A stretch of DNA of 64,000 nucleotides, taken from contig NZ_SGWW01000001.1 of NCBI RefSeq assembly GCF_004216575.1, forward strand, positions 682,001-746,000, given 5' to 3'. Shown here one piece after another: positions 35,001 to 44,000 of the stretch; the first letter of the stretch is position 1; each line of letters begins with the position of its first letter. The position numbers were made by a program, and so were the translations under genes. The stretch is from Microcella putealis. GTDB taxonomy: Bacteria > Actinomycetota > Actinomycetes > Actinomycetales > Microbacteriaceae. Under the pieces are notes generated by a model. The model saw only the letters and a list, made by a program, of their open reading frames with translations. It searched no databases and was not told the origin of the DNA.

Positions 35001-36545
35001 GGCCCCGGCCACGAGCGCCGATCGCTCCTCGAGCGCCGCACCGCGCACCTCGGCCTTGCGCGTGCGTGCGGTGATCAGGTCTTCGAGCGCCGACAGCAGC
35101 GCGGTGCCGGTGGCCTGACTGTTCGCCAGATGCACCGCCGAGATCGGGCTGTGCGGCGAGCCCGTGTGGGGTAGCCACTTCAGCCACTCGAACTCCGGGG
35201 TCCACGCCGAGCCGACGATGGCCGACACCACGAGCTCGGCCGGCGAGTGCAGCCCGGCGAGCTGCGTGAGCACACCGCGCGCACAGTCGGCGGCGAGTGA
35301 CCGCTCTCCCGCGATGCCGAGCGCGCCCGCAAAGAACAGGTTCTCGGTCACGGGCACGCCCTCGATCTGGGCGTAGGCCTCGCGGGCGCGCGTGACGCGC
35401 TCGAGGTATTCGGGCATCCCCGTGTCTTCGTTGGTGATGCGCACGGTGTTGCGCGACGCCATCGTGCCCACGCCGAGATTCACCGAGAGGAATTGCCAGT
35501 GCTCGGGCCGACGCGTCCAAACGAGGGGGCCGAGGGCGAGAACGTGATCCGAGACCTCGCGAGTCGACGGCGCTTCCCGCAGGCGGATGTCGCGCTCCCG
35601 CGTCACCTCCGCTTCGAGCTCTTCCTCGAGGCGCGCCGCCCGCGATTCAAAGCGCTCGACGTCGAGCTTGTGCTTGCGCTTTCTTTGCGCCCGCGCGGTC
35701 AGCCACGTACCGATCATGAGCAGCGGTGCGGCCGCGACGAAAATCAGCAGCTGAGCGCCACGCTGCGGGAAGAGCAGAATCATGGCCGCGCCGATAAACA
35801 CCGGCGCGATCAGAATCAGCCACGGGAAGGGCTGCGCATCCTGCTCCGTCGGCGGCGCCGGGGCGATGAACTCGCGCCCCGGATACCGTGGCTCGACTCG
35901 CGGCGAGCGGTTAAAGGCCACCGGCTCGCTCGGGTCGGCGTCGTCGCGTGCAGCGGTGCCCGCGAAGTCGGCACGGATCACCGTGTCCCCGAGGCGCACG
36001 CTCGACCCGTCCTCAAGGTCAACGCGCGAGACGACGCCGCCGTCGACCTCGATGCCGTTTGCCGAATTGAGGTCAACGAGCCGCGCGGTTGTGCCGATCA
36101 CATCGACGCGCGCGTGACGCTTCGAGACGAGCGGGTCGCTCACGGTCACATCGTTGTCGGCATCACGGCCGACCGTGTACGAACCAGCGGCAAGCTCGAC
36201 GGTCGACCCCGCATCGGGTCCCTCAACCACACGCAGCGTCACCACCGTCGCGCTGCGTTTGTGCTCAGGCGCGCCGGCCGAGGTCACCGCGATGGTGGCG
36301 CCAGAGCCGAGGCGCGCCTCCGCGAGCGGCACGTCTCGCGTGAGCGTGCGCCGGCGCGCACCACTCGCCGCGTCGACAACGGCGAGCGTCGGATCGCCGG
36401 GGGCGACCGCGCCAACCTTCGCACGAAACGGGTCGCGCTCGGCGAGCGATTCGGCCACGTCGGCGACGGTCGCGGCAGCGTCGGCGGTGATGACGACGTC
36501 GGATGAGGGCCCGCCAGAGCGAGCAAGAGTGAGCTTGACCTTCAT
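32010..36545 (-). CDS. eccC: FHA-FtsK/SpoIIIE T7SS ATPase (EccC/EssC)
   Basis: 1511 residues. Residues 1-80 may be a ubiquitin-like fold, about 105-190 an FHA domain (YTVGRDADNDV, VSKRHARVD, DLNSANGIEV), about 243-290 two membrane helices, then three ATPase modules: Walker A GGTTGSGKSEFLQ near 712 with VIVIDEFAAL, GAGGSGKTVTLRS near 1042 with LLLVDNFPSF, and a degenerate AGPPASGRTNAL near 1315 lacking the Lys. The FHA head is the EssC (firmicute) feature. This motor recognises EsxA-type signals and drives export. ATGA overlap with the transglutaminase-like gene after it. Confidence 0.95.
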   Translation of the reverse strand: MKVKLTLARSGGPSSDVVITADAAATVADVAESLAERDPFRAKVGAVAPGDPTLAVVDAASGARRRTLTRDVPLAEARLGSGATIAVTSAGAPEHKRSATVVTLRVVEGPDAGSTVELAAGSYTVGRDADNDVTVSDPLVSKRHARVDVIGTTARLVDLNSANGIEVDGGVVSRVDLEDGSSVRLGDTVIRADFAGTAARDDADPSEPVAFNRSPRVEPRYPGREFIAPAPPTEQDAQPFPWLILIAPVFIGAAMILLFPQRGAQLLIFVAAAPLLMIGTWLTARAQRKRKHKLDVERFESRAARLEEELEAEVTRERDIRLREAPSTREVSDHVLALGPLVWTRRPEHWQFLSVNLGVGTMASRNTVRITNEDTGMPEYLERVTRAREAYAQIEGVPVTENLFFAGALGIAGERSLAADCARGVLTQLAGLHSPAELVVSAIVGSAWTPEFEWLKWLPHTGSPHSPISAVHLANSQATGTALLSALEDLITARTRKAEVRGAALEERSALVAGASAGDGAEKIATPPPAATPAVVVLVADDAPVDRARLVQMAERGADAGVYPIWVAAGVRELPAVARTFVEPSSPTAARVGLVRLGNELVDVRTESVSRDEALRVARRLAPVSDAGAAISDESDLPRTAMLLSLLGPELATTPGVAVGRWRENDSIHDRSGAAPARRRAGKLRAIVGSAGLDAMHLDLRTQGPHALVGGTTGSGKSEFLQAWVLGMAAEYSPDRVTFLFVDYKGGSAFADCVDLPHCVGLVTDLSPHLVRRALTSLRAELHHREHLFNRKKAKDLIELEKRGDPDAPPALVIVIDEFAALASDVPEFVDGVVDIAQRGRSLGIHLIMATQRPAGVIKDNLRANTNLRIALRMADESDSMDVVGDPVAGTFDPSIPGRGIAKTGPGRLTPFQSAYAGGYTSDTPAPPSVDIAELRFGTEQPWERPGGLDVASPVADEEGPTDQARLVANLIQAASTAAIPPPRRPWLDELAPAYDLTRLRQRTDSELVLGVSDLPQQQRQAETYFRPDVDGNVVIFGAGGSGKTVTLRSLAAAAGVTPRGGPVDVYALDFGTGGLRMLETLPHVGSVVSGDDPERVIRLFRMLRGLLEDRAARYAAVDAGSIVDFRRIAGAPDERRILLLVDNFPSFRTDWEVGAGRAPWYQVFQQLISEGRALGMHVAMTADRPASVPSGVASAFQRRIVHRLADEGGYMMVDAPADILSATSPPGRAIVDGVETQVAVVGGHTGTAEQAAALIELGRAIERTGRQPAETIGSLATEFAPSVLPPAVDGRPVLGIAEDTLAPIAFEPSGAFLLAGPPASGRTNALAWLVQSVEAAVPAVTRFYFGSPRSPIGRMPGWEATAVTVEDAAALAKEITALIADPATTGRVVVAIEQLADFLSSTADAPLVELIKAIKRSDHLVIADSETGTWGSSWPLLAEVKAARTGFLLQPESIEGDTILKTSLPRVSRAEFPPGRGYLIARGKAVRVQLPLVGGPNGEASPSTDGYSAF

Positions 36546-38914
36546 CGCGAGCGTCTCCGTGGGGTGCGGCGGGCGGAACTGGCCGCGCGGGCCGCGCGGC
36601 GGATGCGGTATCGGCTGAGGATGCGCCGCGACCGCGGCAGACCCTCCTCAGTGCGCGACACGATGTCGAGCGCGGAACGCCACACCTCGTCGCTCTCGTC
36701 GAACGCGACCAGACGACCCGAGAAGACCGCGTCGTCAGCGATCGTCGCCAACCCCGTGAGCCGGGCAGCATCGGCCGCCGTCGGCAGATCGGCGGCCTGC
36801 TCAACAAGGTGGGATGCGGCGCGGGGACGCGTCACGCGTTCGGGCACGGCGAACCCGAGCTCGGCGTAGCGGTCGACCACTTCCTCCCATGCGCCGGCCA
36901 CGCGGTGGTGGCCCTCAGCCTGGTGTCGACGCCGACGCGCGCGGCGCGCCTTGAGCCCGGCAACGATGAGCAGCGGCAGCAGCACGAGAGCGAGCGGGAT
37001 CAGGATCGACAGCGCGAGCGTAACCACCCAGCCCGGCACGACGAACGGCACCTCACGCTCGTCGTCTTCGAGCTCATCGAGTTCCACGGGAGACAGCAGC
37101 TCATCCTCGGGGTTGTCAGCGGTCGGCGGCTGACGCACCTGTGGCTGCGGCTGACTCTGAGGTGCCGGCTCCTGGTCCTGCGGGATATCGGTCTCATCGG
37201 GAGTCGGTTCGAATGCCACCCATCCGACGCCGTCGAAGGCGACCTCCACCCAGGCGCTGACATCGTCACCGGTCACCGCAACCGACTCGGCCCCCTCGGG
37301 AACGTCGGGGGCGAACCCCATCACGACGCGCGCGGGGTACCCGAGACTGCGGGCCATGAGGGCGAACGCCGAGGCGTACTGCTCCTCGTCCCCCACCATC
37401 TGCGGTCGTTCCAACAGCTCGATCATGCGATCGGCGCCGTGGCCGGCACGCGATGGCACCGAATCGGATGCGCGTCCCCGGGAGAAGAATCCGTCGCGAA
37501 CCAAAGCCCCCCTGATCGACTCGAGCTGCGTAATCGGATCAACCGCGTCGGCCGCGAGGTCTTGGGCAGTCGCGGCAACGATGTCGGGCACGCTCTCGAC
37601 CGGGGGCAATTCGACGGTCGCGACGGGCACACCGTCGAGGTCTTCGAGTGCGGGGGCGATCTGCACCGCGGGGTCGAGTTGGTAGGCGTCGCCGGCCGCT
37701 AGCCCGCTCGTCAGCACGAGTGATCCCGTGCCCGCGTTGTACCGCAGGTCGTCTGATCGCTCCGCCGTCTCACCCAGCAACTGGAAGTCGTCGGGGTAGC
37801 CCACGCCCGGCACCCACACATCGTCGTAGCCGACGACGGTGACCGTGATCGGCTCGCGCGGCTCCGTGGTCGCCAGAGGCGGGGCGGGAAGCGAGCGACC
37901 GACGAGCGCGAAGCTGCCCGAACCGTCGACACTCGTGTCGGCGCCAGCGACGTTCCAGAGGGTGCCGGAGTAACTATCGAGGACCGCCATACGAAGTCTG
38001 TCGCCAGGGCGTATCCCGTCGACTTCCAGGAGGACATCGTCGGTGACCTGCTTTGAGAAGTACCGGAAGCCGGCGAGCGGGCTCGGATAATCGAGCGGGT
38101 CAAACGGCGGCGTGATTTCGTCGCGCAGGACGAATCGTTGCTCAGCATCCGGAGCCAAGAGCGCTCCCGCTGCCCCGCCGGCCACCACCGCGACGACGAC
38201 CAGTACGGTCGTGCCGGCCAACTTGCGCGAGCGAAGCGCCGCGGTCGACCCGGCGGCGACGCCTCCGGCTGGCGCGCGCCAGCCCAACCACACCAGCAGG
38301 ATGACCGCGAAGACGACGCCCCGCACCCCCGCCTGAAACGCCTCGTCGGTGCCGAGCAGAATGGCTGCGAGGTACAGCGCAACCGGCCCCAGTGCCACGA
38401 GCGCGAGGCGCCAGCTTGTCCGTGGCCGGAACGGCAACCACCGCACGGCAAGGAGAACGGCGACCAGCGTCACGATCCAACTTGCGGCATACGGCACAAC
38501 ACCGATGTAGACCGGCGCCCCCACCGGGGTTCCGAGCGTCACGATGTCGGCCCAGCCGTAGACGGAACCGATGGCGACGTTGGCGAGCCCCTGCAGGGTC
38601 GGCAGGAAGCCGAGGAACGCCAGGGCTGGAACCGCGAATGCCGGGCCAGCCAGCAGGTACGCGAACAGAGCGATTGCCGCCGTCGGCAAAGCCGTCAGCC
38701 GCCACAGCGTCGACGTGACGGCGGTCGCGGCGGCGATGAGCATGCCGCCCACCCCTGCGACAAGAAACGCTGCCCCGCCAAAACTCGGCGCGAAGCCGAT
38801 GATTCCGAGGCTAGTAAGGCCGAGCAGCACGGCGACATCCGCCCACGCGCGAGCCGTCGGGACGGTCTGCGCGCGACGTCGTCGCGTGGGCGCTGCGGTG
38901 TCGGTGCCGCTCAC
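36542..38914 (-). CDS. Transglutaminase-like membrane protein, catalytically dead
   Basis: 790 residues, GTG start in a GTGA overlap. Six or seven N-terminal membrane helices, extracytoplasmic core, Pro/Glu linker, final TM helix and Arg-rich tail: the TgpA layout. Aligned with the intact paralogue at 2.9-5.3 kb, the catalytic Cys site GYCVHFSSAMALMAR reads GDEEQYASAFALMAR and the His site SLHAWPEL reads VSAWVEV, while FDGVGWVAFEPTPD is kept. The fold seems conserved without the chemistry, so a scaffold or binding role in the secretion locus is likely. Confidence 0.9.
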   Translation of the reverse strand: MSGTDTAAPTRRRRAQTVPTARAWADVAVLLGLTSLGIIGFAPSFGGAAFLVAGVGGMLIAAATAVTSTLWRLTALPTAAIALFAYLLAGPAFAVPALAFLGFLPTLQGLANVAIGSVYGWADIVTLGTPVGAPVYIGVVPYAASWIVTLVAVLLAVRWLPFRPRTSWRLALVALGPVALYLAAILLGTDEAFQAGVRGVVFAVILLVWLGWRAPAGGVAAGSTAALRSRKLAGTTVLVVVAVVAGGAAGALLAPDAEQRFVLRDEITPPFDPLDYPSPLAGFRYFSKQVTDDVLLEVDGIRPGDRLRMAVLDSYSGTLWNVAGADTSVDGSGSFALVGRSLPAPPLATTEPREPITVTVVGYDDVWVPGVGYPDDFQLLGETAERSDDLRYNAGTGSLVLTSGLAAGDAYQLDPAVQIAPALEDLDGVPVATVELPPVESVPDIVAATAQDLAADAVDPITQLESIRGALVRDGFFSRGRASDSVPSRAGHGADRMIELLERPQMVGDEEQYASAFALMARSLGYPARVVMGFAPDVPEGAESVAVTGDDVSAWVEVAFDGVGWVAFEPTPDETDIPQDQEPAPQSQPQPQVRQPPTADNPEDELLSPVELDELEDDEREVPFVVPGWVVTLALSILIPLALVLLPLLIVAGLKARRARRRRHQAEGHHRVAGAWEEVVDRYAELGFAVPERVTRPRAASHLVEQAADLPTAADAARLTGLATIADDAVFSGRLVAFDESDEVWRSALDIVSRTEEGLPRSRRILSRYRIRRAARAASSARRTPRRRSR

Positions 38915-40092
38915 GACGCGACCCCCGCGAGCATGCCGGGCAGGTCGTCGAGCGCGCCGACGGTCAGCATCGTGGCGCCGCCGAGCGACCCGATGCGGGC
39001 CTGCTCACCCGACACCGCGCGCACGGCGAGGTGCTGCGTGTCTGTGCTGTAGAGCCGCTGCACAGCGCGCAGCTCGCCCACGTCGGTGCCGGAGCCGCCG
39101 ACCGCAACGAGCACACTCGGCATCGGGAGGCGCAGGGTGTTGTGACGCACGAAGGCCCGCATCGTCGCGAACCCGTTGTCGTCGCCGTACTCGACGCGGC
39201 TCGCCGAATCGAGCATCGAGGTGACGGTCGGGCTGCGCCACACGCCCTGTTCTGTCACGACGGTGAGTTGCGTTCCGTCTCGAATCACCTGCGCGGCGAT
39301 GGATGCCGTAATCGAGACCGCGAGTTCGAATTCGTCGTCGGAACCATACGCATCCGCCCGGGTCACGAGCGCGAGCAAGATTTGCGAGCGGCGCGTCTCT
39401 TGGAACTGTCGCACCATGAGCTGACCGATGCGGGCCGAGGTGCGCCAGTGCACATAGCGGCGGTCGTCGCCCGGCACGTAGGGCCGCAACGCGTGGAAGG
39501 CGAGGTCGTTGTTCGTGATGCGATTCGACACCTGGCCCTCGAGGTCGCGCACCAGCCCCGCGGCCGTTGCGTGCAGGCGGACCGTCTTCGGATGCACGAA
39601 CAGCTCGACCGGTTCTGACCACTCGACGCTGCGGCGGAGGAGCCCGAGCTGATCGCCCCGCACCGAACGGGCGGGGCCCGCCACAATGACCGCACGGCGA
39701 TGCGTCGGCACCTGAAACAGCTCTTCGCGCTCCTCTTTCGGCGCCATCGCGGGAAGGGCGAACTCGGCGACGCCCTGACCAACCGGCAGCTCCATCCGAT
39801 GCGGGAGCACACGGCGCTGACCCGTGTTGACCACGACCATGCGGCCGAGAGCGCGGTCGCCGACCACGACCCGGCGGGGATTCAGCTCAACGTGGACCGC
39901 GTACGACGCGCGGCCGATGAGAAACAGGGCGGCGATCACAAACGCGGCGGCGAGAACCCAGCCGAGGAACGCGAACTCCGCCCAGCCAAAGAACGCTGCC
40001 AGGGCGAGCGAGGCGAGCGCGAACGCTACGACGATCCACCCCGTCTGAGTGACGGGGCGGAGACGTCGCGCAATCGCGCTCAGGAGGCGCAT
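38911..40092 (-). CDS. DUF58 domain membrane protein of the T7SS locus
   Basis: 393 residues from ATG 40092. Two membrane helices (about 17-57), then a beta-rich segment and the DUF58 signature YVPGDDRRYVHWRTSARIGQ at about residue 205, then a von Willebrand-like half. Four bases after the MoxR gene, overlapping the dead transglutaminase gene. Paralogue of the DUF58 protein at 5.3-6.5 kb. Confidence 0.88.
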   Translation of the reverse strand: MRLLSAIARRLRPVTQTGWIVVAFALASLALAAFFGWAEFAFLGWVLAAAFVIAALFLIGRASYAVHVELNPRRVVVGDRALGRMVVVNTGQRRVLPHRMELPVGQGVAEFALPAMAPKEEREELFQVPTHRRAVIVAGPARSVRGDQLGLLRRSVEWSEPVELFVHPKTVRLHATAAGLVRDLEGQVSNRITNNDLAFHALRPYVPGDDRRYVHWRTSARIGQLMVRQFQETRRSQILLALVTRADAYGSDDEFELAVSITASIAAQVIRDGTQLTVVTEQGVWRSPTVTSMLDSASRVEYGDDNGFATMRAFVRHNTLRLPMPSVLVAVGGSGTDVGELRAVQRLYSTDTQHLAVRAVSGEQARIGSLGGATMLTVGALDDLPGMLAGVAS

Positions 40093-40096
40093 GCCG

Positions 40097-41065
40097 TCAC
40101 GCGGCCCGATATGCGGGCGGCTCGATGTCGAGCAGCACGCGCTCGATGATGCTCTCGTCGGAGACGCCCGCGAATTCTGACTCGGGGTCGACCATGATCC
40201 GGTGCGCAAGCACGGGCACGGCGAGTTCGCGCACGTCGTCGGGGGTCGCGTACGTGCGACCCTTTGCGATCGCCCACGTCTTGGTCGCCCGGGCGAGCGC
40301 CAGCGCTCCGCGCATGCTCACGCCGAGCAACACGTCGGGGTGCGAGCGGGTGGCGTCGACGATCGCGGCGAGATACTGCATGACCGACTGGTCGACATGA
40401 ACGTCGCCCGCGAGCTTCGCCATCGCGACAATCGATTCGGCGGTGATGATCGGCGACACCAGGGATGCGCGGGCCCGCGTGGACGAGTCCATGAGCAGCG
40501 CGACTGCCGTCTGTGTGTCGGGGTAGCCAAGGCTCGTCTTGATGAGGAAGCGGTCGAGCTGCGCCTCGGGCAGCTTGTAGGTTCCCGCCTGTTCGACGGG
40601 GTTTTGTGTCGCGATCACCAGGAACGGGGCGCCGACAGGGTGTCCTTCGCCGTCGACCGTGACGATGCCCTCCTCCATCACCTCAAGGAGGGCCGACTGG
40701 GTCTTGGGGCTCGCCCGGTTGATCTCATCGGCCAGCACGATCGACGCGAAGATCGGGCCGGGGTGGAACTCGAAACGACCCTTCGACTGGTCGTAGATCT
40801 GCACGCCCGTGACGTCAGAGGGCAGCAGGTCGGGGGTGAACTGGATGCGACTCGTCGAACCGTCGAGCGTGTTGGCAAGTGCCTTCGCGAGGACGGTCTT
40901 TCCCGTGCCGGGGAAGTCTTCGAGCAGCACGTGTCCGTCGGACACGAGCGCCGTGAGGACAAGCCTGATGACGTGGTCTTTCCCCACGATCGCCTTGTCG
41001 ACGTTGCGCACGAGGCGTTCAAATGCCTCGGTGAACCACGTCGCCTGTTCTTGCGTGACTGTCAC
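40097..41065 (-). CDS. MoxR-family AAA+ ATPase of the T7SS locus
   Basis: 322 residues from GTG 41065, GGAAAGGG upstream. Walker A LEDFPGTGKTVLAKALA, Walker B SIVLADEINRASPKTQ, sensor LVIATQNPVEQAGTY, lid MRGALALARATKTWA. Probably activates the DUF58 partner encoded four bases downstream. 19 bases after the stop of the giant surface protein, so one transcript is likely. Confidence 0.93.
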   Translation of the reverse strand: MTVTQEQATWFTEAFERLVRNVDKAIVGKDHVIRLVLTALVSDGHVLLEDFPGTGKTVLAKALANTLDGSTSRIQFTPDLLPSDVTGVQIYDQSKGRFEFHPGPIFASIVLADEINRASPKTQSALLEVMEEGIVTVDGEGHPVGAPFLVIATQNPVEQAGTYKLPEAQLDRFLIKTSLGYPDTQTAVALLMDSSTRARASLVSPIITAESIVAMAKLAGDVHVDQSVMQYLAAIVDATRSHPDVLLGVSMRGALALARATKTWAIAKGRTYATPDDVRELAVPVLAHRIMVDPESEFAGVSDESIIERVLLDIEPPAYRAA

Positions 41066-41084
41066 TGCGGTGCCCTTTCCGAGC

Positions 41085-44000
41085 TCAGTCCCATGACTGA
41101 ACCGTGTTCGACCAGATGCTGCCGTTGGCGAGAACCCGGTAGTTGCCGAAGCCCGAGTAGCACCCGAGCTGTCCGTTGAAGTCGGGCTCGACCGTTCGCA
41201 CGCTGGCAAAGCCGCCCCCGGAGTCGAAGCACTGAAGGGTGACGGGGCCGGTGAACCCCGACAGGCGTACGCGGTAGTAGTAACCGTTCGACGTCGACGG
41301 TTCGAAGTCGCCTCGGGACAGGAAGACCTGCTGCGGCGGCGGGGGCGGCGGCCCGACGGAGGCCGACGCGGAACCCGCGCTTCCGGGGCCCGACTTGTTC
41401 ACCGCCCGCACCTCGAGCGTGTACGACCCCTGATTGAGGTTGCTGCGCGTGTACGAGGTGTTTGACCCGACGCCGGTCCACCCGCCGCTGCCGTTGAGAC
41501 GCACTTCGTAGCTGATGTTCGCCGACCCACCCGGGTTCGCGGTGACGGCGTTCCAGTTCCACCGAATGGCACCGGGCTGCGATCCGTCGGTCACCGTCGC
41601 GCTCACCGACGGTCGCCCGGGCGTGCCCTGCGTCGTGACGGTGCCGGCGTTCGATGTGCCGGTGGCCCCCTGACGCCCACCCGAATTCGTGGCAAACACC
41701 CGGACCGTGTACGAGCCGCCGTCAAGGTTGCCGAGGTTGCCGGTGGAGGTGCCCGTTGTCGTGCCGCTGCGGAGGCTGGTCGTTCCGCGCAGGAGCTCCC
41801 ACGTGTAGCTCAGGCTGCCACCGCTCGCCGCGACCCCGCCCCAGGTGGCGCTCACGGCGCCACCGGGCGCCCACTGTTCGCCGACAGTCAGGGTGACGGC
41901 GGGGGTGCCAGGAGTGCCGTAGGGGATCACGGGGTTGCTCACCGGCGACCATGGGCCGGCACCGTGCACATTGATGGCCCGAACGGCGAAGGTGTACGAG
42001 GTGCCGTTGGTCAGCCCCGAAATCGTGCACGACGGCGGCGCACAGTCAGTGGGAGTCGGGACCGACGGGTTGGAAACGACTTCGTAGCCCGTGATCGGCT
42101 TACCGTTGCTGGCCGGAGCCTGGAACCCAATGGTGACGGAGCCCTCGTCGCCTTGCGCGGGCACCGTCGGTCTCAGCACCTGGTCGGGCACGTCGCTCAC
42201 GACCAGGGTGATCGTGCCGTTGACGGCGCGGTCCGGGTCGCGGGTGGCATCTTCAACGCGGTACACCACAACCACCGTTCCCGATTTCAGGGTCGGGCTC
42301 GGCGTGATGCTCACCGTGCTTGCGGTGAAGCTGACGGTGGCGGGCTCGCCGGTGTTTTGCACCGTGGCTCCCACGATCGTGAGCGGTTCACCTGTCGACT
42401 GATACGGGTTCGAGTCGTTCGCCAGGGGGTTCGCGACGAGTGTGCCGTCGCCGCGTTGCGCCTCATAGTTGTCATCAACGGCCACAGCTGGCGGCCGAGA
42501 AGATCCGACGACGGTGACCGTGATGGTGCCGGGCACCGTGAAGTCATCCCAGCGCAGGTTCACGTCGAGCGTGAGCGTCGTGCCCTTCTGGGCCGTGCGC
42601 GGCGCCGACACGGTCAGGGTCGACCCCGACAGCGAGGCGTCCACGCCTGATGCCTGACCGCGAAGGTCGGAGTACGTCACCTCCTGCAAGATCTGCGGGT
42701 TCGGGTGGGCCGTTGACGACCTCAGGTCAATCGTCGACTGCTCCCCCACCTCGACCTCCACACTCGGTGTGGTGAACTCCGGTGCCGTGTCGCGGAACTC
42801 GGGGTCTCCGACCACGATCGGCAGCGTCAGCGTGACCGTGTTGCCGTTGGGGTCTTCGGCCGACGCCCCGTCCGTGACGGTGAAGGTGATGGATGCGGGC
42901 CCGCGGTAATCGAGCGCCCCCTGGAAGCGGATGGTGTCGCGGTCGACGCCGGCCGGAGTTCCATCGCTCTGGGTTGCCGTCACGAGTTCGGGTTCGGGGA
43001 TCCACACCTCACGCTCAGATGGCACGACGAGCAGCTCCGAGATCGACCACTCGCGCGACTCATTCATGGGCACGTACTGCACCGGCAACGCCGGGTCGAG
43101 GAACGGCGGTTCGTCGAAGCCCTCATCAACGGCGGCCGGGACGATGATGAACGCGTACGCCGAGAGCTCGTCATCGACGTTTGTCACGCGATACGTGATC
43201 GCTTGGCGGCGGTCAACCGGAGTGACGGTGACGATTCCGGGCCGTTCGGCATCGAGGGCAGCGTTGCTCGCGTTGGGGCCTTCCAGGCTGACCAGCAGCT
43301 CGTCGTTCGACCCGGATGGATTGAACGCATACCCGTCGAAGATGTCGACGGTGACGGACTCTTCGCCCGCAATCTCGGCCCGCGCGACGGAGACGTCGGT
43401 CGCCGTCGGCGGCAACAGCGGAGCATCCTCAGTGACCTGAACGAGCACGTAGCCGATGTCGCGGCCACCGCGATCGTTGGTGATCTCGTAGCGCAGCGAG
43501 AACGACTGCTCGGTGTCGGGGGCAGTCAGCACCAGGTAGCGGGCGTCAACGACCTCCGCGTCGATACCGTCTGGTACATCAAGAAGGGTGTCGGATGCGC
43601 GGATCTCGGCGCCCTGCGGGTCGGAATCATTCGCGAGCAGGTCGAGCTGGGAGACGCGGCCGGGGCGCACGGACACCGAGTCGGGCACAGCGGTGGGGTT
43701 GCTCGTGGTGTCGGGCTGCGGAATCACCGCGATGCGCACCTCGGCGTCGCCTACCGCACCGAACGCATCCACCACCTGATAGCGGAACGTGTCGGTTCCC
43801 GCGGTCGTTTCGGCCGCCTCGTAGACGAAGTGTGTCGGGCCCGACTCGACGATCGTGCCGAGTGTGGCCCCGCTCGGAGCGCGGAGCAACTCGACCGAGT
43901 CGCCGTCGGGGTCGACCTGATCGAGCGGCAGGTCAATGCGCACGTTGTTGCCCGCCAGCACGCGGCCGATGATGTCGGCCGGTCGCGGGTCGGCGTTACC

